DNA of 49,282 nucleotides from positions 1 through 49,282 of the forward strand of contig NZ_LYBM01000039.1 of assembly GCF_001707825.1 (NCBI RefSeq), given 5' to 3'. The position numbers and the translations under genes are program-made. The DNA comes from Veronia pacifica. GTDB lineage: Bacteria; Pseudomonadota; Gammaproteobacteria; Enterobacterales; Vibrionaceae. Positions 16,894-25,850 of the stretch are shown piece by piece. Every line of letters starts with the position of its first letter. The first letter of the stretch is position 1. The notes below the pieces were generated by a model, which was not told the DNA's origin, did no database searches, and worked only from the letters and a program-made list of their open reading frames with translations.

Positions 16894-19327
16894 CGCCGTT
16901 TGGGGACACTACCGCCGACATCCTTTGCAGGTCGTGCTTGTCATGCTTGGCCTTATTCTTGGTGTCGCGTTGCTGGTGGGCGTGTTGTCAATTAATGAAC
17001 ATGCCCAGCAGAGCTACAAGAGGGGAGAGAGAATGTTCTCAAATCCCTTCCCCTATGTTTTACACTCATCGAGCCGAGGAGGTAGAGTCAGCGAGGAATT
17101 TTATATTTCTCTGCGTAGAGAAGGGTTCAAGCAGTGTGTTCCTGTTGACTCGGTTGAAGTGGTGACTCAGAAAGGCAGAGATTTGCGTCTTATGGGTCTC
17201 GACTATATTGCGTTTCTCAATCTGCCAAGCTTCCGCGAAAATGGACCGCAGTTCTTTAATATCACCGATAACAAAAACGCAATCTGGGTGAGTAAAGAGT
17301 TGGCACGCCATATGGGGTGGAAACAGGGTGGGGCCATCGTGCTGAATGATGGCCGTCAACTTGGGCCACTTCAATTAATGGACGAAGACAGTATCAGCTC
17401 AGGAATACGCCTGTTTACTGATATCTCAATCTTACGCGCGCTCTCCGACCACCGCGGCTTCAATCAGGTGTTCTGTGGCAAACTAAGCAGCCTTGAACGT
17501 CAGAAAATCAAACAACAACTCCCTAGTGATGTGACGCTGTCACGAACAGAGTCTGCGGAGCTTGCCCCTCTTACCCGTGCGTTCCACATCAACCTATTGG
17601 CAATGGGTTTACTGGCATTTGTCGTCGGACTTTTTATCTTCTATCAAGCGATATCCTTGTCACTCACGCAACGACAACCTCTGGTGGGTATACTAAGACA
17701 GCTTGGCGTCAGTCGGTCTATGTTGTCCAAGGTACTTCTGACTGAAATGGCCGTTATGCTGACGGTCGGATTAGTTATAGGTAATGTCTTGGGCGTTATG
17801 TTGGCAAGCCGACTATTACCTACCGTTGCGACGACACTGGAAGACCTCTACGGTGCAAACATATCCCTTGCTATGCATTGGGAATGGGAATGGGGTATGT
17901 ATAGCTTCTTACTCGCTCTGGTGGGGGTTTTTCTCGCGTCATTCTGGCCGTCTGTCCGCTTGATTCGAACAGTACCATCACGTTTGAGTAAATCTCAATA
18001 TGTTGTCAGATCTATGTATACCGAGTTTAAGTGGCAGGCCTTGGTCGCTATCTTTTTTATTACCGCTGCGCTTGTCATCAATTTTTTGCCAGAGAGCTTA
18101 CATAAAGGCTTTTTACTTGTTGGCCTTATTCTGGTCAGTGGTGGTCTGTTACTACCGTTTTGCATGGGCAAAGTCTTTCAGTTTTTCTCCCGGCATACCA
18201 AATCCGCCCGTCTGACATGGTTCTTTTCAGATGCGTCAGCAAGCCTTAGCTTCAGAGGTATTGCAGCAATGGCATTTATGATGGCAATTGCGGTCAATAT
18301 TGGTATGGAGACCATGATAGGGAGTTTTAGAGCAGCAACAGAATCCTGGCTTCAAGAGCGTCTTGTCGCTGACGTCTATGTCAGACCGGCTAAATCGCAA
18401 ATGAGCCGGGTTAACTTGTGGCTTAAAGCTCAGCCTGAGGTAGACCAAAGCTGGGTGCAATGGAAGAACGATCTCGAATATGGCAATCAAATTATCGAGG
18501 TAACGTCAGTCGGTACCAGTACGACCGAGCGTGTTTCTCTTGCACTGGAAGAGCGAATAGATGACTTTTGGTCTGTTATCCATACTAAACGCGCCGTGTT
18601 GATCAGCGAATCTTTGGCTCTCAGGTTTGATGTAAGGTCGGGTGGGACAATTGACTTCCCTGAACCTATGGGGAAAGGTTGGCAAGTTGCCGGCGTGTAT
18701 CTTGACTACGGAAATCCTCATGGTCAGGTTATGGTTTCAGTCAGGTCTCATCTTACTCCTTGGGTGGCACAAGGTAGTGGTGGGTTTGCTGTGTTGTTTA
18801 AAGATGGCGTCGATAATGATCAAATGATTGAACGGCTTCAGCGTACTTTCGAACTGCGGAACAATCAGATAAATCGTCAGCACGACATCCTCGATAGAGC
18901 AATGAAGGTTTTTGATCGTACATTCTCTGTCACCAACACCTTAAGTACTTTGACCTTATTTATTGCTTTGTGTGGTTTGTTTTTCGCGACGCTTGCCAGT
19001 GAGCTGTCCAGGCTCCGTCAATATGCATTGCTGAGGTTTCTTGGTATTTCCGGCCGTAACCTCGCATTATTGGGGGGAGGACAGTTAGCGTTGATTGGTC
19101 TTTTTTCAGCGTTATTTGCGCTCCCTCTCGGTTTACTTATCTCGGAGCTGTTGATCAATGTGGTGATCAAATATTCCTTTGGCTGGACCATGTCAATGAC
19201 ATACTTTCTTTCAAGTTATGCCACGACCTTGGTCGCTACCATTGTCACGCTTCTGGCGGCTGGGGCTTGGCCTGTATGGCGACTCATAAAACGCTCTGCT
19301 GTTACCTCAATGCGAGAGGCGTTATGA
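16874..19327 (+). CDS. FtsX-type ABC permease, two permease domains (AttFG-like)
   Basis: The 817-residue protein has an N-terminal helix, a large periplasmic domain (about residues 45-240), three helices, a short joining region, a further helix and periplasmic domain (about 470-690), then three C-terminal helices. This is a duplicated FtsX layout. The FtsX cores are around residues 250-375 and 690-815. It overlaps the ATPase gene by 20 bases and the AttH-like gene by 4 (ATGA). I infer movement or extraction of envelope lipids or lipoproteins, as in related systems. The substrate is unknown. Confidence 0.85.
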   Translation: MFATVASAVWGHYRRHPLQVVLVMLGLILGVALLVGVLSINEHAQQSYKRGERMFSNPFPYVLHSSSRGGRVSEEFYISLRREGFKQCVPVDSVEVVTQKGRDLRLMGLDYIAFLNLPSFRENGPQFFNITDNKNAIWVSKELARHMGWKQGGAIVLNDGRQLGPLQLMDEDSISSGIRLFTDISILRALSDHRGFNQVFCGKLSSLERQKIKQQLPSDVTLSRTESAELAPLTRAFHINLLAMGLLAFVVGLFIFYQAISLSLTQRQPLVGILRQLGVSRSMLSKVLLTEMAVMLTVGLVIGNVLGVMLASRLLPTVATTLEDLYGANISLAMHWEWEWGMYSFLLALVGVFLASFWPSVRLIRTVPSRLSKSQYVVRSMYTEFKWQALVAIFFITAALVINFLPESLHKGFLLVGLILVSGGLLLPFCMGKVFQFFSRHTKSARLTWFFSDASASLSFRGIAAMAFMMAIAVNIGMETMIGSFRAATESWLQERLVADVYVRPAKSQMSRVNLWLKAQPEVDQSWVQWKNDLEYGNQIIEVTSVGTSTTERVSLALEERIDDFWSVIHTKRAVLISESLALRFDVRSGGTIDFPEPMGKGWQVAGVYLDYGNPHGQVMVSVRSHLTPWVAQGSGGFAVLFKDGVDNDQMIERLQRTFELRNNQINRQHDILDRAMKVFDRTFSVTNTLSTLTLFIALCGLFFATLASELSRLRQYALLRFLGISGRNLALLGGGQLALIGLFSALFALPLGLLISELLINVVIKYSFGWTMSMTYFLSSYATTLVATIVTLLAAGAWPVWRLIKRSAVTSMREAL

Positions 19328-20430
19328 CGGACCGTAAGCAAAAGAAACTGAAGAAACTGGTTGTCTGTTTGAGTTTCATTTTGGTCACATTGGTAGTTAT
19401 TGTTGTGATGCGAGTGAACGATCCACAAAACGGACAAATTGTCAGCTTACTCACGATGGATTCAAATAAGAATTTTTCACCTGTTGTTCCCGGATACGAG
19501 ATCAAATTTCCCAAAGACTATGGCGTTCATCCGGGGTTTCGCCATGAATGGTGGTATGTCACTGCAAATGTGAGGGATCAGGAAGGTAATGAATACGGTA
19601 TTCAATGGACTGTATTTCGTTTCGCAACTGAACCTCAACAGAAATCAGGCTGGTTCAGCAATCAGATTTTCATGGCACACACTGTTGTGACGACAGATTC
19701 CAACACATATGCTTTTGAGCGTTTTGGCCGAGGAGGCATAGGACAAGCGGGTGTCAGTCGAAGCCCATACTCTGTGTGGCTAGACAACTGGCAGTGGCAG
19801 GCGGAGAGTGAGGAGCCTTTTCCCGCCATATTGTCAGCGGAAGAGAACCAGACAGGGTTTGAACTCGCGCTTCGTCAGACAATGGAACCTGTCATGCAAG
19901 GCAAACAAGGCTTCAGCCGAAAACATCCAAAGGAGAATCTTGCGTCATACTATTTCAGTGTTCCTCAGATTAGCATAGAGGGAAAGCTCAAGATTGATGG
20001 TGTTGTGAGAGATGTAAGCGGGAAAGGGTGGCTGGATCGCGAGTGGGGAAGCAGCACACTGTCTGCTGAGCAATCAGGTTGGGATTGGTTCTCTGTTCAT
20101 CTCGACGACGGGTCATCACTTATGGTGTACCAGCTACGTGGAGAGCAGTCTGATTTTCGCTTCGCCTCACTGACAGATAAACTGGGTGTGACGACACTGA
20201 TCGATAATGATGCCATCAGCATTGAACCTACCGAAAAATTTCAAGTGAAAAATGACAAGCAACTGCCATTGATATGGACAATTAATTTAAAAGAGCAAAA
20301 CCAAACTTATATCGTTCAACCCCTTAACAAAAATAACTGGCTAGACTTTGCTTTACCTTATTGGGAAGGGCCAATATCTGTTAGCGGCAGCCAAAAAGGA
20401 AAAGGCTTCATGGAGCTCACTGGTTATTGA
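19324..20430 (+). CDS. AttH-like lipocalin/carotenoid-hydratase-fold protein
   Basis: The 368-residue protein has an N-terminal membrane anchor or signal (KKLVVCLSFILVTLVVIVVM). Twin lipocalin-type beta-barrels follow, as in AttH and CrtC: the conserved HEWWYVTANV after GVHPGFR, YYFSVPQISIEGKL, then GKGWLDREWGSS and the WDWFSVHLDDGSSLMVYQLR strand. It is probably a periplasmic lipid-binding partner of the upstream ABC proteins. The frame continues 19 codons upstream inside the permease gene. The ATG at 19324 overlaps the permease stop as ATGA and has a GAGAGG site, so I chose it. Confidence 0.85.
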   Translation: MTDRKQKKLKKLVVCLSFILVTLVVIVVMRVNDPQNGQIVSLLTMDSNKNFSPVVPGYEIKFPKDYGVHPGFRHEWWYVTANVRDQEGNEYGIQWTVFRFATEPQQKSGWFSNQIFMAHTVVTTDSNTYAFERFGRGGIGQAGVSRSPYSVWLDNWQWQAESEEPFPAILSAEENQTGFELALRQTMEPVMQGKQGFSRKHPKENLASYYFSVPQISIEGKLKIDGVVRDVSGKGWLDREWGSSTLSAEQSGWDWFSVHLDDGSSLMVYQLRGEQSDFRFASLTDKLGVTTLIDNDAISIEPTEKFQVKNDKQLPLIWTINLKEQNQTYIVQPLNKNNWLDFALPYWEGPISVSGSQKGKGFMELTGY

Positions 20431-20779
20431 CGATACATAATTTCAGGCCGCGAAAAACTCACTCGTAAAACAGGCCATACCACTGTATTTACTAATATTC
20501 TTTGTCGTTTTGCCTCCAGCTCATATGATTGATCACACTTCTAAATCATGAAACAAAATAGTCAGTTTTTAAGACTATCTGTTTATCACTACTATAAATT
20601 GTTATCAAGCCATTAAAATCACGCTAATTAGTCAATAGCCAGACAAAATAACTAAAGAGTTCTGCTTTAGTATATTTAATTACTTTGCGCTGTACGGTTT
20701 GTATTCATCATGAGTCCGACTAGGGTTAAAGAATACCCCTTACTTACACATGCTTTACCGCCCGGACAGGAGTGTTCCC
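20431..20779. other. Noncoding gap before the aldo/keto reductase gene
   Basis: This stretch is AT-rich with no supported gene and no strong terminator. It probably carries the promoter of the aldo/keto reductase gene. Confidence 0.5.
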
Positions 20780-21670
20780 ATGTTTCCCATCGTGCTTGGC
20801 ACTGCGAAATTTAATACCTTTCAGAATAGGGAAACCAGCTATTCCCTGCTCGACACATTCGTTAATAGTGGAGGTAGACGTCTCGATACGGCAAATAATT
20901 ACGCCTGCTGGCATCCCGACGGAGAGGGTGGAGAGAGTGAAACCTTAATTGGTGAGTGGATGGCTGAGAGAGGTCGCGACTCGGTTGAGGTTATGACAAA
21001 AATTGGTGCTATGCCTACCGATGGTCTGACCTACGACAACCTAGACGGACTTTCAGCCAGTAATATTAAAGCCTCAGTGGATGCTTGCCTCAATCGACTT
21101 CAGACAGATCGCATAGACGTGCTCTACGCACATGTGGATGATCATCGGGTTCCATTGCTGGAGACCTGGACTGCCATGTCAGATCTTGTACGGCAGGGAA
21201 TTGTCGGTGAGCTCGGTATTTCAAATTACAATGCCGACAGAGTAACAGCTCTTGAATCAGAGATACTTGCTCATGGCCTAACACCATTCAAGTATGCGCA
21301 GTACAGATATAGCCTGATCACGCCAAATTTCAATCGAAACTTTGCACCGCAGGTGCTGCTAGATGAAACGTTGAATGATGTACTTCACGCCAGTCGTTTC
21401 AAACCAGAAATACTGACTTATTCAGCGTTGCTTGATGGCCATTTAGAGGAAGACCCCGATGAGTTGCCTGAAGAGTATGACAATTTGCTGAATATCATGA
21501 TGGTGGAAGATATGCAGGCAAAGGCAAAAAATCTCGATGTATCAGTATCAGCCTTTATCTTAAAAACCATCAGTGATTATGGTTACACCCCAATTACGAC
21601 CTCTACAAATCCTACCAGAATGATGAACAACCTCGCCTTATTTACAAATTTCGCCACCGATAAAGTCTAA
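20780..21670 (+). CDS. Aldo/keto reductase
   Basis: The 296-residue TIM-barrel oxidoreductase has the catalytic set Asp36 and Tyr41 (DTANNY), Lys74 (VMTKIG) and His118 (LYAHVDD), with the NADPH-binding ending PITTSTNPTRMMNNL. It reduces aldehydes or ketones with NADPH. The substrate is unknown. The frame opens at 20750, but the ATG at 20780 has an AGGAG site 7 bases before it and begins with the barrel strand FPIVLGTAKF, so I chose it. Confidence 0.85.
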   Translation: MFPIVLGTAKFNTFQNRETSYSLLDTFVNSGGRRLDTANNYACWHPDGEGGESETLIGEWMAERGRDSVEVMTKIGAMPTDGLTYDNLDGLSASNIKASVDACLNRLQTDRIDVLYAHVDDHRVPLLETWTAMSDLVRQGIVGELGISNYNADRVTALESEILAHGLTPFKYAQYRYSLITPNFNRNFAPQVLLDETLNDVLHASRFKPEILTYSALLDGHLEEDPDELPEEYDNLLNIMMVEDMQAKAKNLDVSVSAFILKTISDYGYTPITTSTNPTRMMNNLALFTNFATDKV

Positions 21671-21769
21671 TTGGATGTAGTTTTATTATCTGTATGCTAA
21701 TCTGTTGTGCCAAAACTCCTTAACTTTGTTATATTTTTTAGACAAAAAAGAGAATGCAGGACAGTGTAA

Positions 21770-22093
21770 ATGATTAAAGCATTACTTCCTCTTGCTGTTG
21801 CTCTGACATTGGCGGGTTGCTCGTCAACCTCTGATCCGGTCGACACTCGGATTGAGGCTGCGATAAAGCTATGCCAAAGCGACAGTGCAAAAGCGTTTTC
21901 GAATACTCAGGATGGTTTTAGAGTGATGTGCCACGATGGTAGCTCATATATCCTGCGTGGCGGATTAACAATAGAAAAAGTTGCAGAGCTGGACCGTGTA
22001 TACTGTTCAAGCATGGGAATTAGAAATTTAGTGTCTGATGAACAGGGTGGTATCAAACTATCCTGTAAAGATGGCGCTAACTACGTATTGTAA
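21770..22093 (+). CDS. Small lipoprotein with two cysteine-pair repeats
   Basis: The 107-residue product begins with a lipoprotein signal ending in the lipobox LAGC (Cys17). After the cleavage site come two similar units of about 35 residues, each with a C...GF/GI... then C.DG..Y.L pattern (CQSD..GFRVMCHDGSSYIL; CSSM..GIKLSCKDGANYVL). Each pair of cysteines could form a disulfide in the periplasm. The function is unknown. The ATG has an AGGA site. The next gene, 11 bases on, encodes a shorter relative, so they form an operon. Confidence 0.75.
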   Translation: MIKALLPLAVALTLAGCSSTSDPVDTRIEAAIKLCQSDSAKAFSNTQDGFRVMCHDGSSYILRGGLTIEKVAELDRVYCSSMGIRNLVSDEQGGIKLSCKDGANYVL

Positions 22094-22104
22094 GTGAGGG
22101 AAAA

Positions 22105-22341
22105 ATGAAAAAACTGATAGTCGCAGTGACTGCCGCGTTGGTAATGGCAGGGTGCTCATCTCTTGAAACCGCAGATTCCATGCCTAATCCAGATCAGCGT
22201 GTAGTCGATGGTCGACTGAATATTTCAACGGACCTCAACGCGACTTACTGTGAAGGGAAAGGTTTCGAGAAATTTTTGGAAAGAGAGAAATTTTATACCT
22301 TTACCTGCAAAGGCGGAACTTTCTTCAACGTTCCTAAGTAA
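22105..22341 (+). CDS. Small lipoprotein, single-unit relative of the upstream gene
   Basis: The 78-residue lipoprotein has lipobox MAGC (Cys17) and one copy of the cysteine-pair unit seen twice in the preceding protein (YCEGKGFEKF...FYTFTCKGGTFF). The pair looks like a local duplication with unit gain or loss. It is co-transcribed with its neighbour and followed by a clear terminator. The function is unknown. Confidence 0.75.
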   Translation: MKKLIVAVTAALVMAGCSSLETADSMPNPDQRVVDGRLNISTDLNATYCEGKGFEKFLEREKFYTFTCKGGTFFNVPK

Positions 22342-22371
22342 AAAATCCATTTTTACTATGACTTTTACTAA

Positions 22372-22398
22372 GCGCCGGGTTATTTCGGCGTTTTTTTG
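22372..22398 (+). terminator. Terminator of the lipoprotein pair
   Basis: A CGCCG/CGGCG stem with an 8-base loop is followed by seven T. Confidence 0.9.
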
Positions 22399-22505
22399 TT
22401 TTTAATAGTGGGAATATAGCTTATTAGATAATAGATACAGTAATTTGTAATTATCAGAAAGATATACTTTTAGCGGGTAAATATTGGATAACCTTTATTC
22501 TACTT

Positions 22506-22746
22506 TATTAAATATCTGTTTTAATGCTTAATCTATCTTTCCTCTGTACAAGTTACCCTCCAAATCGCTCCCTCCAAAACAACAGTGAATCTTGGGCAAA
22601 TTACCCCCGAAAACCTTCATTTATTGTAAATGTGACATATCACTCTTATGACTTCCGTATTAAACATCTGTTTTAATTGTACTAACAGGAATTGATGTAA
22701 TGTGAAGGCCTGATTGGGAAAAGTAGAGTCTGGGCAATTTATCCCA
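22506..22746 (+). repeat. Paired direct repeats upstream of vxrA
   Basis: Two 20-base copies matching at 19 positions (22506-22525 and 22658-22677, core ATCTGTTTTAAT) are 152 bases apart. A second element, TGGGCAA..TTA.CCC, a partial dyad, occurs at 22593-22606 and 22731-22746. The order is the same in both sets. They are candidate regulator sites in the long leader of the two-component operon. The gap 22399-22891 has no other supported feature. Confidence 0.6.
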
Positions 22747-22891
22747 TCGCCTTTACACGTTTAAATCTGTATGCATATTCATCCTTACATTAACGTTCAT
22801 GCTTTTCGTTTAGGGGGATAACTTGACGATGTTTACATTAGGGTTACACAAGTTTTGATAAACACTGTAAAGTTTTTGCACGCATTTAACC

Positions 22892-24292
22892 ATGAGTGTT
22901 TTTATGAACTTTGGGCGAGTAATTGCGCTTTGTGTATTCTTATCTCCACAGATAGCTACCGGGCAAACTCTGCAAGAAAAATGGCAATCATTATTTCATC
23001 AAAGTTGGGATGGTCAGCCATTTGCCGTTACTCAGCAAAGCTTGGATATGTACCCTGTTTTACTCCTTGAAAGTAGCGTTCGATATGTTGATCTGGATAA
23101 GTTCACATGGTCGGACATTGAGGGGCTTTATACACTCAGTAAGACATGCCAACCCGATAAAAAGTACTCAGAACATTTGAAGGACGCTATTGAGTTTGAG
23201 CTGGCACTTTGCAAAGGCCGCTCACTCGATATTGATTGGTTTACTTCACATAATCTTTTGCACCCTGCAGGTGGGAGCTTTGCCGACAGATACCTCGCTC
23301 GCTCACCAGATACGTTAATCAAAAAACAGTTAGCGCGATATTTAACAGTAGGAAATACCGATCATCCCTTGCATGATCGTCTATCAATACTGTCGGACGT
23401 CGGTAGAGATAGCCTGCTACAGGGTTATCGCGCATGGCTCGAGGGCAATATTCTCTGGCTGACAGGGGAGCAAGGTTGGAAAGCTGTTCCCCCAGAGCAT
23501 TGGCGACCCATTGCGCAAAATCTCAATATAACGATAACCGGGAAAAACTGCGCATTTCGCTACAGCAACTTATGCGTTAATCAAGCTGTATTTAACACAC
23601 AACACTATATGTTGCTGGTAATAGCTTTAGTTACATCTTTTGTGGCTTTCGGCATCAAGTATCTGTATGTGCGACGGAGACAGAGTCAGGAGAGGCGGTT
23701 TGTTTTGCAACTTTTGACTCATGAGCTTCGCACACCGATGACAAGTTTAGGGCTTACTGTTGAAGTATTCCGGAAACAGTTTGATGAGTTGTCTGTTGAT
23801 GCGCAAGGCGCAGTATGGAGGTTAATCAGCGATTATCAGCGACTTTTGCAACTAACAGATCAAAGTAAAGCCTATCTGAATGCAAATGATGATGAGCCAT
23901 TGAAGCGACAGACTGGTTCGTTAGACGAATGGCTGTGTCATGTTTGTGAAAAGCACAATATCGATTATCAACTTGAAAATGACATTGAAATCTATGTCCC
24001 ATTCTACTGGCTAACTGTTTGTCTCGAGAACCTAATTAACAATGCCAAAATACACGGTAGTGGAAAGATAGAAGTGATCGTTTCAGCAACGGGCAGTTTG
24101 ATCATTGAAGTGAGAGATGATGGCCGTTATCCGTCAATGTTTCGAACATTTATCAATCGATTTCAGCAGCGCGATAGGAGTCAAAATATGGGGGTAGGGC
24201 TCACTATTGTCTCTCATTTGATGAAACTGATGGGAGGTAAGCTTCGCATCCGTCGTGATCCCACACGCTGTATTTTGGAGTTGCCATTATGA
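22892..24292 (+). CDS. vxrA: VxrA-like sensor histidine kinase (DUF3404)
   Basis: The 466-residue membrane kinase has a signal peptide (to about residue 24), a periplasmic DUF3404-type sensor (about 25-235), one membrane helix (239-256) and a HisKA domain with HELRTP (phospho-His277). A HATPase domain follows (LENLINNAKIHG, then MGVGLTIVSHLMKLMGG). DUF3404 kinases followed by an OmpR-type regulator and a DUF2861 protein are the VxrAB (WigKR) system of vibrios, which responds to cell-wall damage and controls wall synthesis and type VI secretion. It overlaps vxrB by 4 bases. Confidence 0.85.
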   Translation: MSVFMNFGRVIALCVFLSPQIATGQTLQEKWQSLFHQSWDGQPFAVTQQSLDMYPVLLLESSVRYVDLDKFTWSDIEGLYTLSKTCQPDKKYSEHLKDAIEFELALCKGRSLDIDWFTSHNLLHPAGGSFADRYLARSPDTLIKKQLARYLTVGNTDHPLHDRLSILSDVGRDSLLQGYRAWLEGNILWLTGEQGWKAVPPEHWRPIAQNLNITITGKNCAFRYSNLCVNQAVFNTQHYMLLVIALVTSFVAFGIKYLYVRRRQSQERRFVLQLLTHELRTPMTSLGLTVEVFRKQFDELSVDAQGAVWRLISDYQRLLQLTDQSKAYLNANDDEPLKRQTGSLDEWLCHVCEKHNIDYQLENDIEIYVPFYWLTVCLENLINNAKIHGSGKIEVIVSATGSLIIEVRDDGRYPSMFRTFINRFQQRDRSQNMGVGLTIVSHLMKLMGGKLRIRRDPTRCILELPL

Positions 24293-24939
24293 AAACGCTG
24301 TTGATTATTGAAGATGACCTTCTGTTGGGAGAGGGACTATTGTCCTTGTTTGAATCGAACGGATACCGCTGCAATTGGGTTCAAGAGTCAACTGAGGTAG
24401 AAGAATATTGGTATCAGGCGGATTTGGTTATTCTTGATAGGCAGCTCAGTGATGGCGATAGTTTAAGGCACCTTGCAACCTGGTCTCTACTGAAGGCAAT
24501 ACCTGTTATTGTGCTCACTGCAAAAGTTGAAACTGAGCAAAAAGTTGAAGGCTTGCTCGCTGGTGCTAAAGATTATGTCACTAAGCCATTTGTTTATGAA
24601 GAACTTCTCGCCCGGGTCATAAGTCAGCTAAGACCTTTGGGTGAGGTCACTCTGAAATACGCAAGTATCGAGATTCATCTATCACGCCGTGAGGCGCAAT
24701 ACGAGAACAAAGTTGTACAGTTGAAGCCTAAAGAATTTCAGTTACTTGTACTTCTTATCCAAAATCAGGGCAGGGTTTTTCATCGCGATGAATTACTCAA
24801 CAAAGTATGGGGCTATCAGGCATTTCCGAGTACCCGCACCATAGATAACCATATTCTTCGCCTGCGCACTAAATTTCCAGTTTTGAATATCGAAACGCAT
24901 AGGGGTGTTGGCTACCGATTGCTGGAGAGTCTGTCATGA
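24289..24939 (+). CDS. vxrB: VxrB-like OmpR-family response regulator
   Basis: The 216-residue protein has a receiver domain with acidic pair EDD (8-10), phospho-acceptor Asp50 (VILDRQL), Thr in VLTAK and Lys in TKPF. An OmpR/PhoB winged helix follows (LKPKEFQLLVLL, GRVFHRDELLNKVWG, RTIDNHILRLRTK, THRGVGYRL). It would be phosphorylated by the upstream kinase. Both its start and its end overlap neighbours as ATGA, so vxrA, vxrB and vxrC are translationally coupled. Confidence 0.88.
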   Translation: MKTLLIIEDDLLLGEGLLSLFESNGYRCNWVQESTEVEEYWYQADLVILDRQLSDGDSLRHLATWSLLKAIPVIVLTAKVETEQKVEGLLAGAKDYVTKPFVYEELLARVISQLRPLGEVTLKYASIEIHLSRREAQYENKVVQLKPKEFQLLVLLIQNQGRVFHRDELLNKVWGYQAFPSTRTIDNHILRLRTKFPVLNIETHRGVGYRLLESLS

Positions 24940-25754
24940 ATATGCGTTTAACTTTAGCCCTTATGATATTTCTTCCTGTATTCAGTGCGCAGGGCGATGG
25001 GTGGTTTTACCCGTCGCCGCTCGCGAAAGCTTACTCAGCATTAGCAGAGAACCATCCCAAGTTGGCATGGAGTGAGCTGCGCCAAGCACTCAATCACGAC
25101 AAAATTGACAAAAAACATTGGTTACCACTGAAAAACGAAATCATTGATCAATCTGCCTGTGGTCAGACACTAAAACACGGCTCATCCCTTCCTCCTGCAA
25201 AGATAACTCTCAGTTTTATCGAAAGGATTGGAATATTGTCTCCGGGATATTCGATAACCCTGTCAGCTGAAGATGTAAAAGTCGCGTTTTCAGTGTCTCT
25301 TACCTCACCAGATGAGCAAACGTTATTCGTCGGTGAGTTTCCAGCCATAGATGGATATCAGGAGATTGAAACAGGCGATATGTTCCGTATCCCCGAATCA
25401 GGTGTGTATTCTCTCGCTATTGGAAAGAACAAATATGTGTTGATCATTGCCCTGGAGGCATCAGAAAAATGGCTGAAAATTGAAGGAGCGAACAAGCGAT
25501 TGCTAGTTTCTCCGCCTGATACCACAGACAACTGTATGTCGGCTGTAACTACCTGGCAGTGGCTTAGTGCTGACTTCGAGCTGTTAGGTGTTCGAATTCC
25601 CATTCTCGACGTGGTTAACCCTCTACCCGCCGCAAATGACCGTCCAGAAGGTGCAACTCGTTTAACAGCGGCCACCTCTCACTACGAGTATCAGCAAGGT
25701 ATCAAAGTGAAGTACACACAGAGGTTATCTTTACCTCTCACTTCATTAAACTGA
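24936..25754 (+). CDS. vxrC: VxrC-like DUF2861 periplasmic protein
   Basis: The 272-residue protein has a signal peptide (MNMRLTLALMIFLPVFSAQG) and the DUF2861 start GWFYPSPLAKAYSALAENHPKLAWSEL, in two pieces helical then beta. DUF2861 proteins sit beside VxrAB in vibrios and their molecular role is not known to me. The gene overlaps vxrB by ATGA. No counterparts of the further vxr genes found in V. cholerae follow here. The next gene is an unrelated exported hydrolase 96 bases on. Confidence 0.75.
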   Translation: MNMRLTLALMIFLPVFSAQGDGWFYPSPLAKAYSALAENHPKLAWSELRQALNHDKIDKKHWLPLKNEIIDQSACGQTLKHGSSLPPAKITLSFIERIGILSPGYSITLSAEDVKVAFSVSLTSPDEQTLFVGEFPAIDGYQEIETGDMFRIPESGVYSLAIGKNKYVLIIALEASEKWLKIEGANKRLLVSPPDTTDNCMSAVTTWQWLSADFELLGVRIPILDVVNPLPAANDRPEGATRLTAATSHYEYQQGIKVKYTQRLSLPLTSLN

Positions 25755-25850
25755 TGCAGTGAACTTGAGAGTTAAATGGTGACATATGGGTGACATTCCC
25801 ATGAACGTCTTTGGGTTTAATAGCTTCCAAATTAACCCACGGAGTACAAA

